DNA from: Ailanthus altissimus
Lineage: Eukaryota > Streptophyta > Magnoliopsida > Sapindales > Simaroubaceae
Length of the DNA: 64,000 nt
Reading direction: 5' to 3'
Assembly (NCBI GenBank): GCA_946807835.1
Contig: OX327712.1
Coordinates: forward strand, 12,046,001 to 12,110,000
Part shown: in pieces, positions 1 through 12,278 of the stretch
How positions within the stretch are numbered: position 1 is the first letter of the stretch
Layout: every line of letters begins with the position of its first letter
The notes under the pieces: model-generated
The model's input: the letters and a program-made list of their open reading frames with translations, nothing else
Told to the model about the DNA's origin: nothing
The model's database searches: none
Made by a program: the position numbers and the translations under genes

Positions 1-160
1 CTTGATATTTTGCTATCCAGAAACTTCGGCTGTTACATTGCCACCAATTCATATTATCTTTTTACTAATCGACCCTTACATTACTATTTTTTCATAAATT
101 ATTAATGTAATCTATTTTAAAAAGATAATATTAAAATAACTAAAATAATAAAAACCATAA

Positions 161-328
161 CATATTTATACTATGATGAAATAATGAATATTTTAGTTAT
201 TTTATTTCTACTGTTTCATATTTATACTATGATGAAATGATGAATATTTTAGTTATTTTATTTCTATTTTTTCATATTTATACTATGATGAAATGATGAA
301 TATTTTAGTTATTTTATTTCTATTTTTT
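161..328. repeat. 56-bp tandem repeat, three units
   Basis: Three head-to-tail near-identical units begin at 161, 217 and 273, each starting CATATTTATACTATGATG. Differences are single bases, so the expansion is fairly recent. No coding content. Confidence 0.85.
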
Positions 329-916
329 CATTTGTTTTATATTTTAAAATTATATTCATTAGTTAATTTTTTTAAAATACTTTGATATTTAATACTTTTG
401 AGAAAAAATAAAGATATTATAATTTTATTAAACAAAATTACTTTAATATTTAGTAATTTAGTTTAAAAAATATAAAAAGTTTTCTTTTAAGGAACATTTA
501 AATATTAATGCATGAAAAAGTATTAAATATTAATAAAAATATAAAATATAAAATTGAAACTGAAATAACCAAATTATTCACACTTCTATCATAACATATA
601 TATGTTATGATTTTTATTATTTTAAGTTTTTAGTATTATTTTTTTAAAAATATATTAATAATTTATGAAAAATAGTAATGTAAGTGTAGATTAGTAAAAG
701 CACAATAAGAATTAGTTGATAATGTAATAGTAGGGATTTGTTTAGGTAATATGAAACATCAAAAAATAAGTGGGTAATGTTAAAAACAAGAGAGAGGTAA
801 TTGGTCGCGACCGCTTAAAAAATAATAGTGTTATTATTAATAAGGAAGCTACCCGATTGATTTTTTCATTTGTTTCAAGGGTTGGAGTAAATAAGAAACT
901 TTAATAATGAAAAAAC

Positions 917-940
917 ATATATATATATATATATATATAT
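917..940. repeat. AT dinucleotide microsatellite
   Basis: An uninterrupted AT run of about 12 units. Confidence 0.9.
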
Positions 941-3721
941 TAAACAAGAAATGAGGTTTTGACCCAAAAAGCAACAATTCATGAAAAGAAAATCTAAAAT
1001 TTTTTAGCGGGTCAACAAATGTAAGATCAATATCAAGAGAGTCAATTTTTCTTAAGTATTTACAACATTATTTCTCTTTGATCCACTATTTTTCATAAGT
1101 GCTTCACTTGTGTAAATTTTACATTCTAAAATTTAAGAATAGTATCACTCTTTCGAATGTATAAGAGAACTTTTATTTATTGTGTACAAAAACCAAAATT
1201 TACATCACATTCAATATTTTTCTCTTTTTATCATAAAAGTCTCACTGACATCCATTGATTGTATTTAACGCAATTAAGTGGTAACAACGTTCTGGAAATA
1301 CATCAACAATTTTACTTTGAAATGTGTCTTGACAGCAGTGAGTAGAGACATATCCTGCCTTAAGTTCACTGTAATATAAGGCATCTAAATTGGTGATTTA
1401 ATAGCTTGATTAATTAATAGTCAGAGAGAAAAAGGAGGAGGGAAGAAAAACAAAAGCAAAGAGTTTTGTGGATTGGTTGGGGATTTTGACAGATCCTTAA
1501 CAAGATGCATAATGCAACCCCTGTGCCTAATTAAACTGGTAATTTCATTGCCAAAAATTAATTGAAGCTTCCAATAGTAGTAGTCTAAAAGCTTTGGGGA
1601 TGGCTTCAAAATGAAGGTTTCGTTTTCTTTTCGCCTCGTTACATGCATTTAGTCAGTAGAGAATTCTCTTAAAAGGAAAAAATAAAAAAGAAGCAACACT
1701 TGATTTAGTATAGATATAACCACTTCTATCAAAAAAAGGCAATACTTATTTAAGGATATATATATAACCACTTCTACCAAAAACAAGAAAAAAATACTTC
1801 ATTTTAATGTTGACAGGCTAGCAGAATATCAGTTTAAAAGTTATGTTCTTGAAGGTCCCCTAACAATAACACGAGTCCTATTGTCATAAAGCACTTTAAC
1901 ATGTCTTTAATATAACTCTTATAATGTACATCTATAAATTTTTATATAAAATTTATTATTATTTATAAAGGTAATTTAGACATTTCATATTCACTAAGAT
2001 AGAATTTGTTGATTTTAACAGAAAATTTTCTAATAAAAGAGCATTAGTGAATTTAAAAAAAAAATTATTTGAATATTTTTATAAAATTTAAATTTTGAGA
2101 ATATTTTTAAAATTAAGCCTTATTTCAGGATATTCAAAATAATATTTCTTTTAATAATTAAGAAAAAGTAACGTAAAAGATAAGTAGATAAATTTCAACA
2201 AAAGATTGAGAAGGCTTAGCATTTTGCCCCACTTCATACGTTAAGTTTGAGATCAGATCAGATATGAACACAGTAAATCGATTGATTATGACGCCCAACA
2301 AATTTTCTCATTTGGTGTTTTGGGAGTGTTAAATTTACTAGCAGTTTCTAGATTATTATGATCAACTAACATTACGTGGAATTGAAACTTGAAAATTTAT
2401 CTGAATATTTTCACAGTAAATCCTTAAAAAGTAAGAATAGGAATAGGATGAGATAAACAAGACATAAAAACTTGTACAGTTGGTTGGGTTGGATTTGTCG
2501 GGTGGTTGCACGTGAGAATGCCACAACACGTAAAAGGTTGGTCAAGACAACCACTAATCAAACATATTATGAATTCATTATTCTGATTATCACATGGCGT
2601 CAACTTCCAAATCCGCTTTAATAATATAAAAAAATCTTTTAAAAAAAATAAAAAGAACTTTGCTTTAGTCCACTTAACCATGCATATACTGCAATAAAAA
2701 TATTGAAAACAAATAACATGTATTCTCATGTGTTTCCTTTCCTTAATCGTTATGCAATTAAATTGAATTCACCATGGGTGCTCAGACCAAATTTACGTCA
2801 TGAAATAGTAACTTATTCCTTAATGTGTCAAAGCTGAATTCCTTTGATCCGTTCACGGAGTCTATTCAGAAAAGGTCTTCATTGATTATTTGACCCTTTC
2901 ACTTTAATTATTAAAAAATTGCAGATGTTCAATAATCATATAATAAATAATACTCTATACATAAAGTTAGAAAAATTGCCATTTTAATCTTTGAACAAAT
3001 GTTGATTATTTAATTGAATTCTTCACATTTTTTAAATTATTAATTATATCTTTTAAGAATGAAAATGATCACGTTTTAAAGATAAAAATTATATAAGAAG
3101 TACCAAAAAAAACGAAATAATTGGATATTTTATAAAACTTTGGGTCTTAACTAATATATTAAAAGAAAAAAAGAAATGAAATTAATAATTTTTCATAAAC
3201 TTAATGTAAAATTTGTACATCAATTAATACCCTACAAAATGGGTGGCAAAATGAGTGGCAAAAATTAATAACTTTTTATAAATATATTTATAATTTTGCT
3301 ACTATGGGTAGTAAAATAGGTCACAAAAGGATTATTCGACATGAATTCATCACGCATTAAATAAATATGAATAGAAAAAATTGACACGATTAATAAATCG
3401 ATTAAAATTCATGTTACCCATTTATTAATTGTATCGAATATGTATTTGAAATCTACGATTTGCTAATTTGTTTAAGTCACATTTAATAAGCAAATCAAAT
3501 TCATGTCTATTCATTTAAGTCATATTTAATTAAATTATAATTAAATATTTGTGTAAATGAATCGAATTTAGTGTTATTATTCGTTTAAAGTAATATAATC
3601 ATAAATAAATCGAATCCTGTATAATCATATAAACGAATTGAATTTGATCTATTTAATTAAACATGTCTAATCATATCGTGTCATGTAATTTGCATATTAA
3701 ACAAATAGAATCTGTGTTTGA

Positions 3722-3755
3722 GTATATGATTCGTTTATGTAAACGAATCATATAC
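3722..3755. repeat. Perfect 16-bp inverted repeat with 2-bp centre
   Basis: The left arm (3722-3737) and right arm (3740-3755) are exact reverse complements around a TG centre, forming a 34-bp palindrome. It lies in a stretch (about 3380-3800) rich in scattered AAACGAAT/ATTCGTTT motifs. It could be the core of a small foldback element or a chance palindrome in AT-rich DNA. Confidence 0.7.
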
Positions 3756-5027
3756 GGATATGATAAAAAAAGTTAATACCTTATATTAATATGATATGAA
3801 TATAATTTGTTTATACAAATTGTCACCTGTAAATTTTCTATAGTAATAATTGAAACAAAAAAAAAATTCTACCATAACATAATTTTTTTTTTAAGATAAT
3901 AGAAATTGTTATTGATATAGGTTCTACATTAATTCTAACACATTGGAAGTACATCATAATTTATGCGGATTATGTATAAAGATTAATAATTGAAAATAAG
4001 AATTCTATTAACTATATATATATATAGTCCATCTCAGTTGTGGGTATACGTATTTTGTTAAAATGAAGACGTATTGGTTTTAACTAAAATTTAGTACTGA
4101 ATTTTAGTTAAAAAAAAATTCATAAAGAAATTAAGTATTAGACTTTAATTAAAAAATCAAACATTTATATTTTGTTAAAATGCAAAAGTTTATATATATA
4201 AATATATATTTTGTTCTCTTAAAAATCATTCTATATACAAGTCTTGCCCCTTCCTTACTATCAGCCCAAAATATTAGGCTTAAACCCTCTTAGAGTTTGC
4301 CAAAATAATAGGTCACTGCTTAAGGTCATCCATTGTAAAGTTGCTCGGGCCTAATCGAACAAACCCAAACGGAGCTAATCCAAGTGCAATGAACATACAC
4401 TACAAGATACTGACGTTCCTAATCTCCCATTTAATGAGGATCTGAAGAATCGTGGGTCTAAGTCAAATGCATGTCACCCTCTCCTCTAATGATTGTGGAC
4501 ACTTACTTTATAGATGACATGTCCTGAATATCATAATCTTTAGAATTGTGACCATGCATATATAGTCTGTCTCAAGTGCGGATATCTACATTTTGTTAAG
4601 ATGAAGATGTCTTTTTTTAACTAAAATTTAGTGCTGAATTTTAGTTTTTTTATTTATTTATAAAGAAGTTAAAGTGTTAGAGTTTGATAAAAAATCGAAC
4701 ATTTATATTTTCTTAAAATGCAAATGCTTGCGCCCAAAACTTATTTATATATATATATATATAAGTAGAATGTTATTAAGTTATTGTATAAGCGATATGG
4801 TATTAAGTATTCTACAACCTCTCCATTAATGTAGGCTTGTAACTAAAAAAATACTAATATTCTTGTTTTATTATTAGTGAAATACAAACATAGATGACTA
4901 GAGGTACAGATATTGCAACCTCTTTATTACATCAAGTAATTCATTGGACAATGACAACAATATGACGAGAAGAACCAACATTAGTCAAACTATTAGCTTC
5001 TACTTCTCTGCAGTTGATACCCTTCCA

Positions 5028-5776
5028 CTAGTTGCTATTCATCCAGAATTTGTTTTGGAGAGATTTCACAACATTAGCGTCCAACTGAAAAGCCCTGGCA
5101 AGAAAATCAGGATTGATGGAAGGATCAGATCCAAAGATGGAGTTTGCAATAGTAATGACACCAGGGTTCTGGCTGCTTAGAGCGGCAATGGCAACTGCAT
5201 TTGTTTTGCCAATGTTGAATTGGAAGTGAATGAGACCAATTGGAAACACAAATACATCTCCCTTGTTTAACACTTTGGCGATGAGCGTATTATTTAGTTG
5301 GTTTGATGTGACAAAACCAACGTAGAGAGTGCCTTCAAGGACTGTCAGGATTTCAGTGGCACGAGGGTGAGTGTGAGGTGGGTTTTGGCCATATGGAGCA
5401 TAGTCAATACGGACAGCAGATATGCCAAGAGTGTTGAGTCCTGGAATTTGTTGGACATTAACTGGAGTGACAGTTGAACCAACTTGATTTCCCGTGTATC
5501 TAGGAATGTGGAGCCCTGAATAGGAGAAGTCTTCTGCTTTGGCAAGCTTGGGGTCCTTGCAGAACTTCCCATTCACAAAAACTGCATAAAAAGAATCAGA
5601 TGTTGGTTATATATGATTCATAATATATATGACAACTAATAATATGTTATACCTCCACTCTTGAGGTCATCGATTGCTACACAAATATCTTGAAGAGGGC
5701 TTGGGTCAGAGGCAGAGACATATGAAGAACCCAAAGCCAAGAGGACAAAAGCCAAAAGGAAATGAACGCCTTTCAT
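5028..5776 (-). CDS. Germin-like protein, subfamily 1 type, intact two-exon gene
   Basis: Two exons give a 225-residue protein. Exon 1 is 5653-5776 (ATG at 5776-5774; donor GT at 5652-5651) and exon 2 is 5028-5581 (acceptor AG at 5583-5582; stop TAG). The 124-base exon 1 splits the codon for Val42, giving the usual [13 protein letters not shown] junction. Residues 1-22 form a secretion signal likely cut after Ala22. Cys32 and Cys49 are the paired N-terminal cysteines of the family. The cupin metal ligands are all present: His111, His113 and Glu118 in box 1 ([11 protein letters not shown]) and His160 in box 2. Asn138 is a glycosylation sequon. Family knowledge: germin-like proteins are apoplastic Mn-binding cupin oligomers, some with superoxide dismutase or oxalate oxidase activity and defence roles. 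The enzyme activity here cannot be told from sequence. Length and intron position are normal for the family. Confidence 0.95.
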
Positions 5777-5840
5777 TATGTTCAATTTTTCACTTATTAT
5801 TGCTTTGCTGGGGATGAGAAATTTGCAAAGCATGCTCGTG

Positions 5841-5849
5841 TATTTATTG
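5841..5849 (-). promoter_or_regulatory. Weakened TATA-like element of the intact GLP
   Basis: On the minus strand this reads CAATAAATA, about 65 bases before the ATG. The paralogue has CTATAAATA at the matching place (38958-38966). The intact gene therefore carries a one-base change at the first position of the TATA core. Confidence 0.6.
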
Positions 5850-5911
5850 ATGGGATTCTTTGAATCAGTCTTAATGTCCCTCGAAGCAGATGAGCGATCA
5901 AGACTTGGCAA

Positions 5912-7118
5912 GTCTTCATTTCTTTATCCGTGTTTTTAATTTCTACCTTGATTCATTCCTCAACAACTCTAGCCAATAATCAATTAAGATTGATTTTTTG
6001 CTCATACTTACATCTACCCATCAATTTTGGAATATGGCAACAAGGTCATCTTTCATATCTCACTTAAGCCCGATAGCTTTGACCGAAGGACCAACATTCA
6101 CTGTAGTAAAAGTTATCCTTCATTCTTAGAAAGAAAAAAAAAAAACAAAAGAAAAGGTCCGTGCATGTAATGATCAACTTCTGGCTTTATTTTTGGTATG
6201 AAATCACTAGCTGTGTAAATTCTCAATGTATGCAATTACCTTTGAGCAGCTCAAGTCATATAATCTTTAACATTAGGGTCGCCCGTCCATTTTTCTCATA
6301 CTATCTTTTGCTGATGAATCATTGCTATCAGCAGAAATTATTTACAGAAAAGTTTTCTTCAATTGACAACATGGATTTTATTTGCATAGAAAAAACGAAA
6401 GATAGTAACGGCTACCAGATTCCAGAATTGTCGTATTTAGAATTTTACAAGAACATGGAATTAGAGTCTTAAACCCAGATTTAATTAGATACAATGTTTC
6501 CAGTTTAATTTTCGTTTATGCGGTTTAGAAAATGGGATTAGAGTCTTAATTTATTTAGTGACACTTTATTGATAATTATTTAGCGACACTTTTCATTTTA
6601 TTGTTTTTTTTATGTTTTTTTATCAATGATAGGGATGAGGGCAATTTTATCCCTTCGACATTCCAAATTTCCAATAACCGTCCATAAAAACCAAAGCAAA
6701 TTATTTTCAAACATTCAAAATAACTCCCCCATCAACATTCCAAATTACTTTTAATTTTCACAAATAAAAAATTAAACACTTGCTCATAATCAAAATTCCG
6801 AACAATCAAAACTTCTTTTTCAAATTCGGGCCAAAAATAACACATTTAGGCGAAATTTGGTCAAAATTTAGGCACGCCACATTTGAAAAAAATTCAGACT
6901 ATACTTACATATTGAAAAGTTAATTATACTAATTTTAGTTTCTAATTTGTGTTCGGTGAATCCAGTTTGCGTGGTATTAGGAATTTTGGATGAATAAGTT
7001 TGTTTGGTTTTAATATTAGTTGTTTGTGTTTTGATTGCAATGCGGTTAATTGTCGTTGATTGTGTTGATTGTAATGGAGTTGATTGTGCTATAATAAGAA
7101 TGTATAAAATTCAAAAAT

Positions 7119-7154
<36 letters not shown>

Positions 7155-7190
7155 TGTTGTAATTGCACACCACGTGCTCTTAATAATGTT
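5912..7190. other. GLP upstream region and spacer, no gene seen
   Basis: This is the promoter-side flank of the GLP, conserved in copy B (about 39020-40370). The frame at 6161-6472 is not preserved in copy B and shows no domain. Within it, 7121-7150 is an AT microsatellite that is longer here than at the matching site in B (about 40323-40337). Confidence 0.6.
7121..7150. repeat. AT microsatellite, length-variable between duplicates
   Basis: About 15 AT units, against about 7 at the matching site 40323-40337 in copy B. Confidence 0.9.
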
Positions 7191-7560
7191 GAGCACAAAT
7201 GACAATGACAATTGATGCAAAAAAAATCAAAATATAAGTCAAGCACAAGTCGGGTTTTTTCATGAGGATGCTCGACACTCATGTCAAATGTTTTTCAGTG
7301 CCAAATTGGGTTTCATATGTGCTCGACTTATTTATTGAGTAGGAGTTGTATATATTGTCAAGCATAGAAGCCCTAAAAAGGAAATTTTCTAGACAACCTT
7401 GTCAAGCAAGGTGCTCGGCCATGTCCCACAATAGGGTTGTCGAGCAAATTTGGCCTTTGAAGGCTCCCACGCTCCACAATAATGTCGAGTGAATTTGGCC
7501 TAGATAAGCCATACACTCGATAATGTTATCAAGCAAAATATTTGTGTCCTTTTTTTGGTT
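7190..7560. repeat. Left cluster of GTCGAGCA-type subterminal motifs
   Basis: Within 370 bp there are about a dozen variants of TTGT(C/T)(G/A)AGCA or its complement TGCT(C/T)GAC. A second cluster lies at 13725-13925, on the other side of the DUF1985/Ulp1 remnant; longer phrases there (TATGCTTAACAATATTATTAAGCC) resemble the reverse complement of phrases here. The same pair occurs in copy B (about 40360-40740 and 42345-42575). Dense subterminal motifs facing each other are typical of DNA-transposon ends, so this is probably the terminal zone of the Mutator-like element. Exact termini were not resolved. Confidence 0.5.
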
Positions 7561-7610
7561 GTTTCTATTTGACTTTATATTTTCATTTTAAAATTTATTA
7601 TTATTATTAT

Positions 7611-8456
7611 TGTTAGAAATTGATGATTCAACAATCTTGTATGGACAAGAATTGAGATGAATACCAAAATAGGAGTCATTACAAAGTCAAGTACGCATTA
7701 GGTGTACAAGGGAGGAGCAAAACGAATGAGTACTGTTCATGGGGGCGAGCACGGTTGCGTGGCCGGGGTTACTGTTCACCAGGTACTGTTCACGCAGCAA
7801 CTTTAGGATATTTCCTATTTTGGCTCAATTAACTTCTTTAAGTGGGATTAGTACTTCTACAAGTAAGAACTCTTATTCCAATAAGGTTTAGAGTTTCTAA
7901 GGGTGTTTTATTCACTATATAAACCCTTCTAAACACAAAAGAAAGACAAACATCTAAGGTTTCAAGATGTAACCATAAGAGAGAATAGAGGAGCTTGGTA
8001 GGCACTAAGTGCGTGGTGCACTAGGGTGTAACCTTTGGGGACTATTTTTTCTTTAGGTTCTTTGAGTGAATAAAAGAGAAACGCCATAGATCCTTTTGGC
8101 TTAAATGCTTGGGTTATTCTTGTGTTTCTTGTAAAAATCTCTTATGAGGAGATACTAAGAGGTCTTGTGGGATCATTAATGATATAAAAAGTTACTTAGT
8201 GATCTATATCAATAATAAGAAGCTAGATCATGGATCCTCCGTGGACGTAGGCAATTTTGGGCTGAACTACGTATATCTTATGTCTTGTTGATTGGTTTGT
8301 TTTCTTTATCTTTATTGGTGTGTTAATCTTATGTGTTCTTGCTTATGGTATGAGTTATGGTTTTTCGCTACGCATAGAGTAAAATGGGTATCAAGGTTGT
8401 GGCTTAGTTGATGCCATGGGTGTCAAATTGAAGTGCGTGGCTTGATATCCGCAACA
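7611..8456 (+). repeat. 5' LTR of non-autonomous copia-type element
   Basis: It begins TGTTAGAAATTG and ends GATATCCGCAACA, the expected TG...CA ends. A primer-binding site follows 3 bases later. Its first half is repeated at 11782-12278 (truncated 3' LTR), and a related LTR lies in reverse at 44321-45302. Three TACTGTTCA motifs occur near 7730-7790. Confidence 0.85.
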
Positions 8457-8459
8457 AAC

Positions 8460-8471
8460 TGGTATCAGAGC
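8460..8471 (+). other. Primer-binding site (initiator tRNA-Met type)
   Basis: TGGTATCAGAGC, complementary to the 3' end of plant initiator tRNA-Met, 3 bases after the 5' LTR. Confidence 0.85.
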
Positions 8472-8705
8472 TTGAGTTGAAGTTTAAACTAGTATCAAAG
8501 CTTAGGTTGAAGTCCAGATTGCAGAGCATAGGCAGTAGTGTCAGATTATAGAGCAAAGATTGTCAACCATGGGGACTCACAAATATAAGAGAAGAACAAT
8601 AGGGAAGATGATTATCTGAAAGAGGAAAAGATGATTGCCTTATTGAGGAGTTTTATTTTTTGAGTAAAGATCACTCTTAAAAATGAGACTACCAAGAAGA
8701 TATTA

Positions 8706-10900
8706 TCTAGTGTTGGAGTTGGTGCTCACGTGCCATTCTAATATTGTATGAATATTAATTGTTAATATTTATACAATAAATATTTCGAATAAAGATTGTT
8801 AATATCATATTAATATGGTAAAATGCTTGTAACATTACAGACATTGTTTGATCTGAAAGAGTTCAGATCTGATCTAAAGGAGTTTAGATCAGAACTAATA
8901 GCTACCAAAGCTGAGAGTTATAAATGTTAAGACTTAGCACTGTTAATAGTTATCAGTTTATAAGAGTCAGCAAGGTCTAAATAGTTAGAACCTTGTCTAT
9001 AATGGGACAAAGACTTGAGAGTATACTTGTAATGATATAGTTGCAAAGAGTTGCAATAGGAGCTAAGAAATATCATTATATAAGTATGTCTCAAATATAA
9101 TGTTCATGATCTATGATCACCAATGAGGGTCTATCGGTGAATTCACAATATATAGATTAGTGTATGTCTATATCTGACTAGTTCAGATGGTTGTTCTTAG
9201 CTGACCATGAGCTTAGAGCTTGTATAGGCATATGGGTATCCAGTCAGGATTGGATACTGAACAGACTCATAAGGACCCCAATAGATATCTTATGAAACCG
9301 TCAAAGGAAGGTCCTTTCGAGTTGAGTAGTATTCGTGGTCCTTTGACCTGAGCGCCACAGTGGTCTTGTAAGTGATCCATCATGCTTTTGTTCCACATAT
9401 GTCAGAGACCTTTCATGGTCTGACCGCTATGTGTCGCTGGGTATGGTCCGATGCTCATGGAGTCCGGTGTGCGTAGATAAGGGATTCATCAGCTTACGTA
9501 GGTAAGTTGTATATCCGATGCTCCGAGATTGTATTTCATAAAGTCTTGTAGCCATAAGCATAAACCCGGGAAAAGAGTTTCCCACAGGGTTAAACAATAT
9601 AGCAAAAGTGTTTGCGTATATTGTTTATCGAGATACGAATCTGGAGATAAGATTATTGGATGAACAAATGGGGATTCGATGGTGCTGATCTACATCCCCG
9701 CACATCCAAGGTATAAATGATGGAAGAATTATACGTATACGTTATGACCTCAACTTGTATGGTCTAACACGCTGATTTGTAATATTCGTAACGTGTGCGT
9801 GGGGCATCGATTACGGATTAATGGAATAGTTCCATTTGACAAATCGGGTGTGGACCTAGAGAGTCCCAATATGAAATGTACTCTTTGAGCACTTGGGCAG
9901 TGTACCGTATTGAATTGTTCAATACAGTATAATTCAACAATTACTAAGGTTACGTTAACTAAAGTATATAGTTAAATGGTGGGACCCACTTTAGGTTAAC
10001 TTGGTAACCGAGTAAGGATATAATAGTAATTTTACTTTATGATTATTTAATTGTTAAATAATTAAAATAAATATTTATTTATTTAATTGTTAAATAAATT
10101 ATTTAACTTAACTAAGGTTAAAAGTTAACCATATGATTAAGTTAAGTTAACCTTACTTAAAGATTAAGTAAAGGTTAACCTAACCATAGTTAAGTTAGTT
10201 AACTATGGTTAAATTAATTAAATATTTATTAACTTAAAGGTTAAGTTAAAATAATCTAACTATGGTTAAATGTTAACTAAGGTTAGGTTAAGCCAAATGA
10301 AATTCAAATTAGTTTGGAATTTATGCATTAATATATAAAGTGAAATGAAATTGAAAATAAAAAAAAAAAGGTTTTTTTTTAGTTTTAGGTTTTGCAATTT
10401 TGGGAGCCATTTCAATTTGAGAAATTGAAATTGTTTGTTTTGTGTTTTAAGTGTTAGAACAACAAAACAAATTAGACAAATAGTTACTAAATGTAATAAC
10501 TAAAAACAAGATTTGTTTTATTTATTCAAGAGTTGAATAAAAGGAAAAACAAATTTAATTAAGTTAAATAGTTTAACTTTAAATCATGTTTAAGAGTTAA
10601 ACACATATGCAGGATTAAGATGCTGCCATTCTAGACAATCAAACCCACCTTTGTTGATTGCTAGGATTGATCAAAGATTCATTTCATGGTGGACTTCAAA
10701 GAAAATTAATCCAAAGGCTTCATTGGTGATATTTTCTCAATCTCGAATTTCAGTTTAATCAAATATGTATTTTTCTGTGTTCATTGTATTTAATCTTCCG
10801 CTGTGCACATGTATGTATGAGATATGTATATTGTTTGTATGATGAACATAACCCACATGCAAGCACCCTAGTTAATTTGTACAACACACCCAACATCTAG
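8706..10900. mobile_element. 2.2-kb solo LTR (family L2.2) with TCTAG target duplication
   Basis: The element proper is 8711-10895 (2185 bp), beginning TGTTGGAG and ending CCCAACA, flanked by exact 5-bp repeats TCTAG at 8706-8710 and 10896-10900. It inserted into the copia-type element. A second copy in opposite orientation (27842-30014) has its own target duplication. It has no coding capacity. Because both ends start TGTTGG when read inward, the transcription strand is ambiguous. The stretch 9950-10320 is extremely rich in GGTTAA/TTAACC. Confidence 0.9.
9950..10320. repeat. GGTTAA/TTAACC-rich block inside the L2.2 LTR
   Basis: About 370 bp consist largely of overlapping GTTAAC, GGTTAA and TTAACC words in both orientations with several local palindromes. 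The block is kept in the other copy (28425-28790). Confidence 0.8.
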
Positions 10901-11781
10901 GTCCTAGTTAGAATAATCATTCAGATTGGACACAAAATAAAGATGAAAAAAGAAGAACAATCAAGATTGAAAGGCAGATCCAAAATGTGTCTAGGGCACT
11001 CAAAGGGATAGTCCTAAAAGAAAGACAAAGATAGAAGGAAGGTGGATTTGCAAGTTTGTTGGATGGCTAGGCAAAGACCTTAATCGCATGAGAGCTTATA
11101 GAGGAATAAGTGTCTGATGGATGAACTATTTTTGGGATCTAGGGTAGTGTTTTCATATGAGTCATAGAGAATCGTTATCTACCAATTGGAGTAATATGGC
11201 TTATGGTAAGTCATAGGGGATTGGTAGAATAAGATTGAGAATACATAGTGAAAAAGACAAAGGAGGGACTAGGTATGAGATTTGATTCCTCATCTCATAA
11301 AGACCTAGAGGACTCGGGACTGCTAGATCAAAATAAAGAGATTCATGGAAAGCATAAGGAAGGAATACTAAATGGGAAGCAAAAGGATTGGGAAGTGATA
11401 AAGCACAGAGGGAGGCTATGTGCTTATAGAAAAGTGCTTAGAATGGGATCAACATAAGGTTGTTGATTTGAAACAGACCATAAAGCAACTTTTAATATAT
11501 CACTTTGTGGCAGGTGTCGAAAGAGAATGTGTGGGAAGAGTAGCAATTGCGAGAATATGTTTTCAGCATTAAGGGTTGTGGTTATGGTGTCTTCGGGATA
11601 TAGAAGATCACAACATTTAACTACTTTAGACATCAGCATTCAGGAATATTTAAAGACCGTAGTCGTAAGAACCTTAGTTAAGTCTGGGACTTGACTTATA
11701 GACAATGCTAGTGAGCATTGGTCAAGGAGGGGTGACGATGATTAGCTTCGTGGAGAGAGATTTTGAATCAAGGAGGGGATT
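10901..11781 (+). other. Right part of the copia-type internal region, non-coding
   Basis: It lies between the nested solo LTR and the 3' LTR. The 69-codon frame at 11248-11457 is lysine-rich and unrecognised. The last bases (AAGGAGGGGATT, about 11770-11781) form a polypurine tract next to the 3' LTR start. Confidence 0.6.
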
Positions 11782-12278
11782 TGTTAGAAATTGATGATTT
11801 AATAATCTTATATGGGCAAGAATTGAGATGAATACCAAGAGAATAGTTATTACGAAGTCAAGTACGCATTGAGTATACAAGGGAGGAGCAAAACGGAAGC
11901 AAAAAGAATGAGTACTGTTCATGGGGCAACACTGTTCATGGCTAGCATTGTTATGCGGTGGGGGCTACTGTTCACGCAGTTACTATTCACACGACAACTT
12001 TAGGATATTTCCTGTTTTGGCTCAATTAACTTCTTTAAGTGGGATTAAGACTTCTACAAGTAAGAACTCTTATTCCAATTAGGTTTATGGTTTCTAAGGG
12101 TGTTTTATTCACTATATAAACCCTTCTAAACACAAAAGAAAGACAAACATCTAAGGTTTCAAGATGTAACCATAAGAGAGAATAGAGAAGCTAGGTAGGC
12201 ACTAAGTGCGTGGTACACTAGGTTGTAACCTTTGGGGAGTGTTTTTTCTTTATGTTCTTTGAGTGAATAAAAGAGAAA
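11782..12278 (+). repeat. Truncated 3' LTR of the copia-type element
   Basis: It matches the first ~490 bases of the LTR at 7611-8456, then stops abruptly after AAGAGAAA and continues as duplicated host sequence. Confidence 0.85.

Larger units (their letters stand above)
1..4560. other. AT-rich intergenic DNA, no gene recognised
   Basis: I find no supportable gene on either strand. The only open frames are short (for example minus-strand frames at 1421-1648 and 2424-2729), of low complexity and without recognisable domains. The stretch holds a triplicated 56-bp repeat near its left end, an AT microsatellite, a perfect palindrome near 3.74 kb, and a diverged copy (about 4010-4200) of the sequence that starts the large duplication at about 4590. 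Confidence 0.6.
7611..12278 (+). mobile_element. Non-autonomous Ty1/copia-type LTR element, nested and 3'-truncated
   Basis: 5' LTR, primer-binding site, short internal region, polypurine tract and truncated 3' LTR. Without the nested 2.2-kb solo LTR (8711-10895) the internal part is only about 1.1 kb and has no recognisable gag or pol, so it depended on proteins from other elements. Copy B lacks the insertion. At the right end the 3' LTR stops at about 12278 and joins host sequence matching B near 40902, so the end of the LTR and roughly 100-140 bases of flank were deleted. Copia assignment rests on LTR relatedness to the copia remnant at 33.5-35.6 kb and on the tract type. Confidence 0.75.

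Noticed and set aside
4397..4406. CACTACAAGA, the classic end of CACTA transposons
   Set aside because: No matching inverted end or 3-bp target duplication could be found nearby; a 10-base match can be chance.
4944..5180. Plus-strand frame opposite the GLP (also at 36693-36911)
   Set aside because: Shadow of GLP exon 2 on the other strand; kept open in both copies only because the GLP sequence is conserved.
5345..5572. Second minus-strand frame inside GLP exon 2
   Set aside because: Shifted frame of the real exon.
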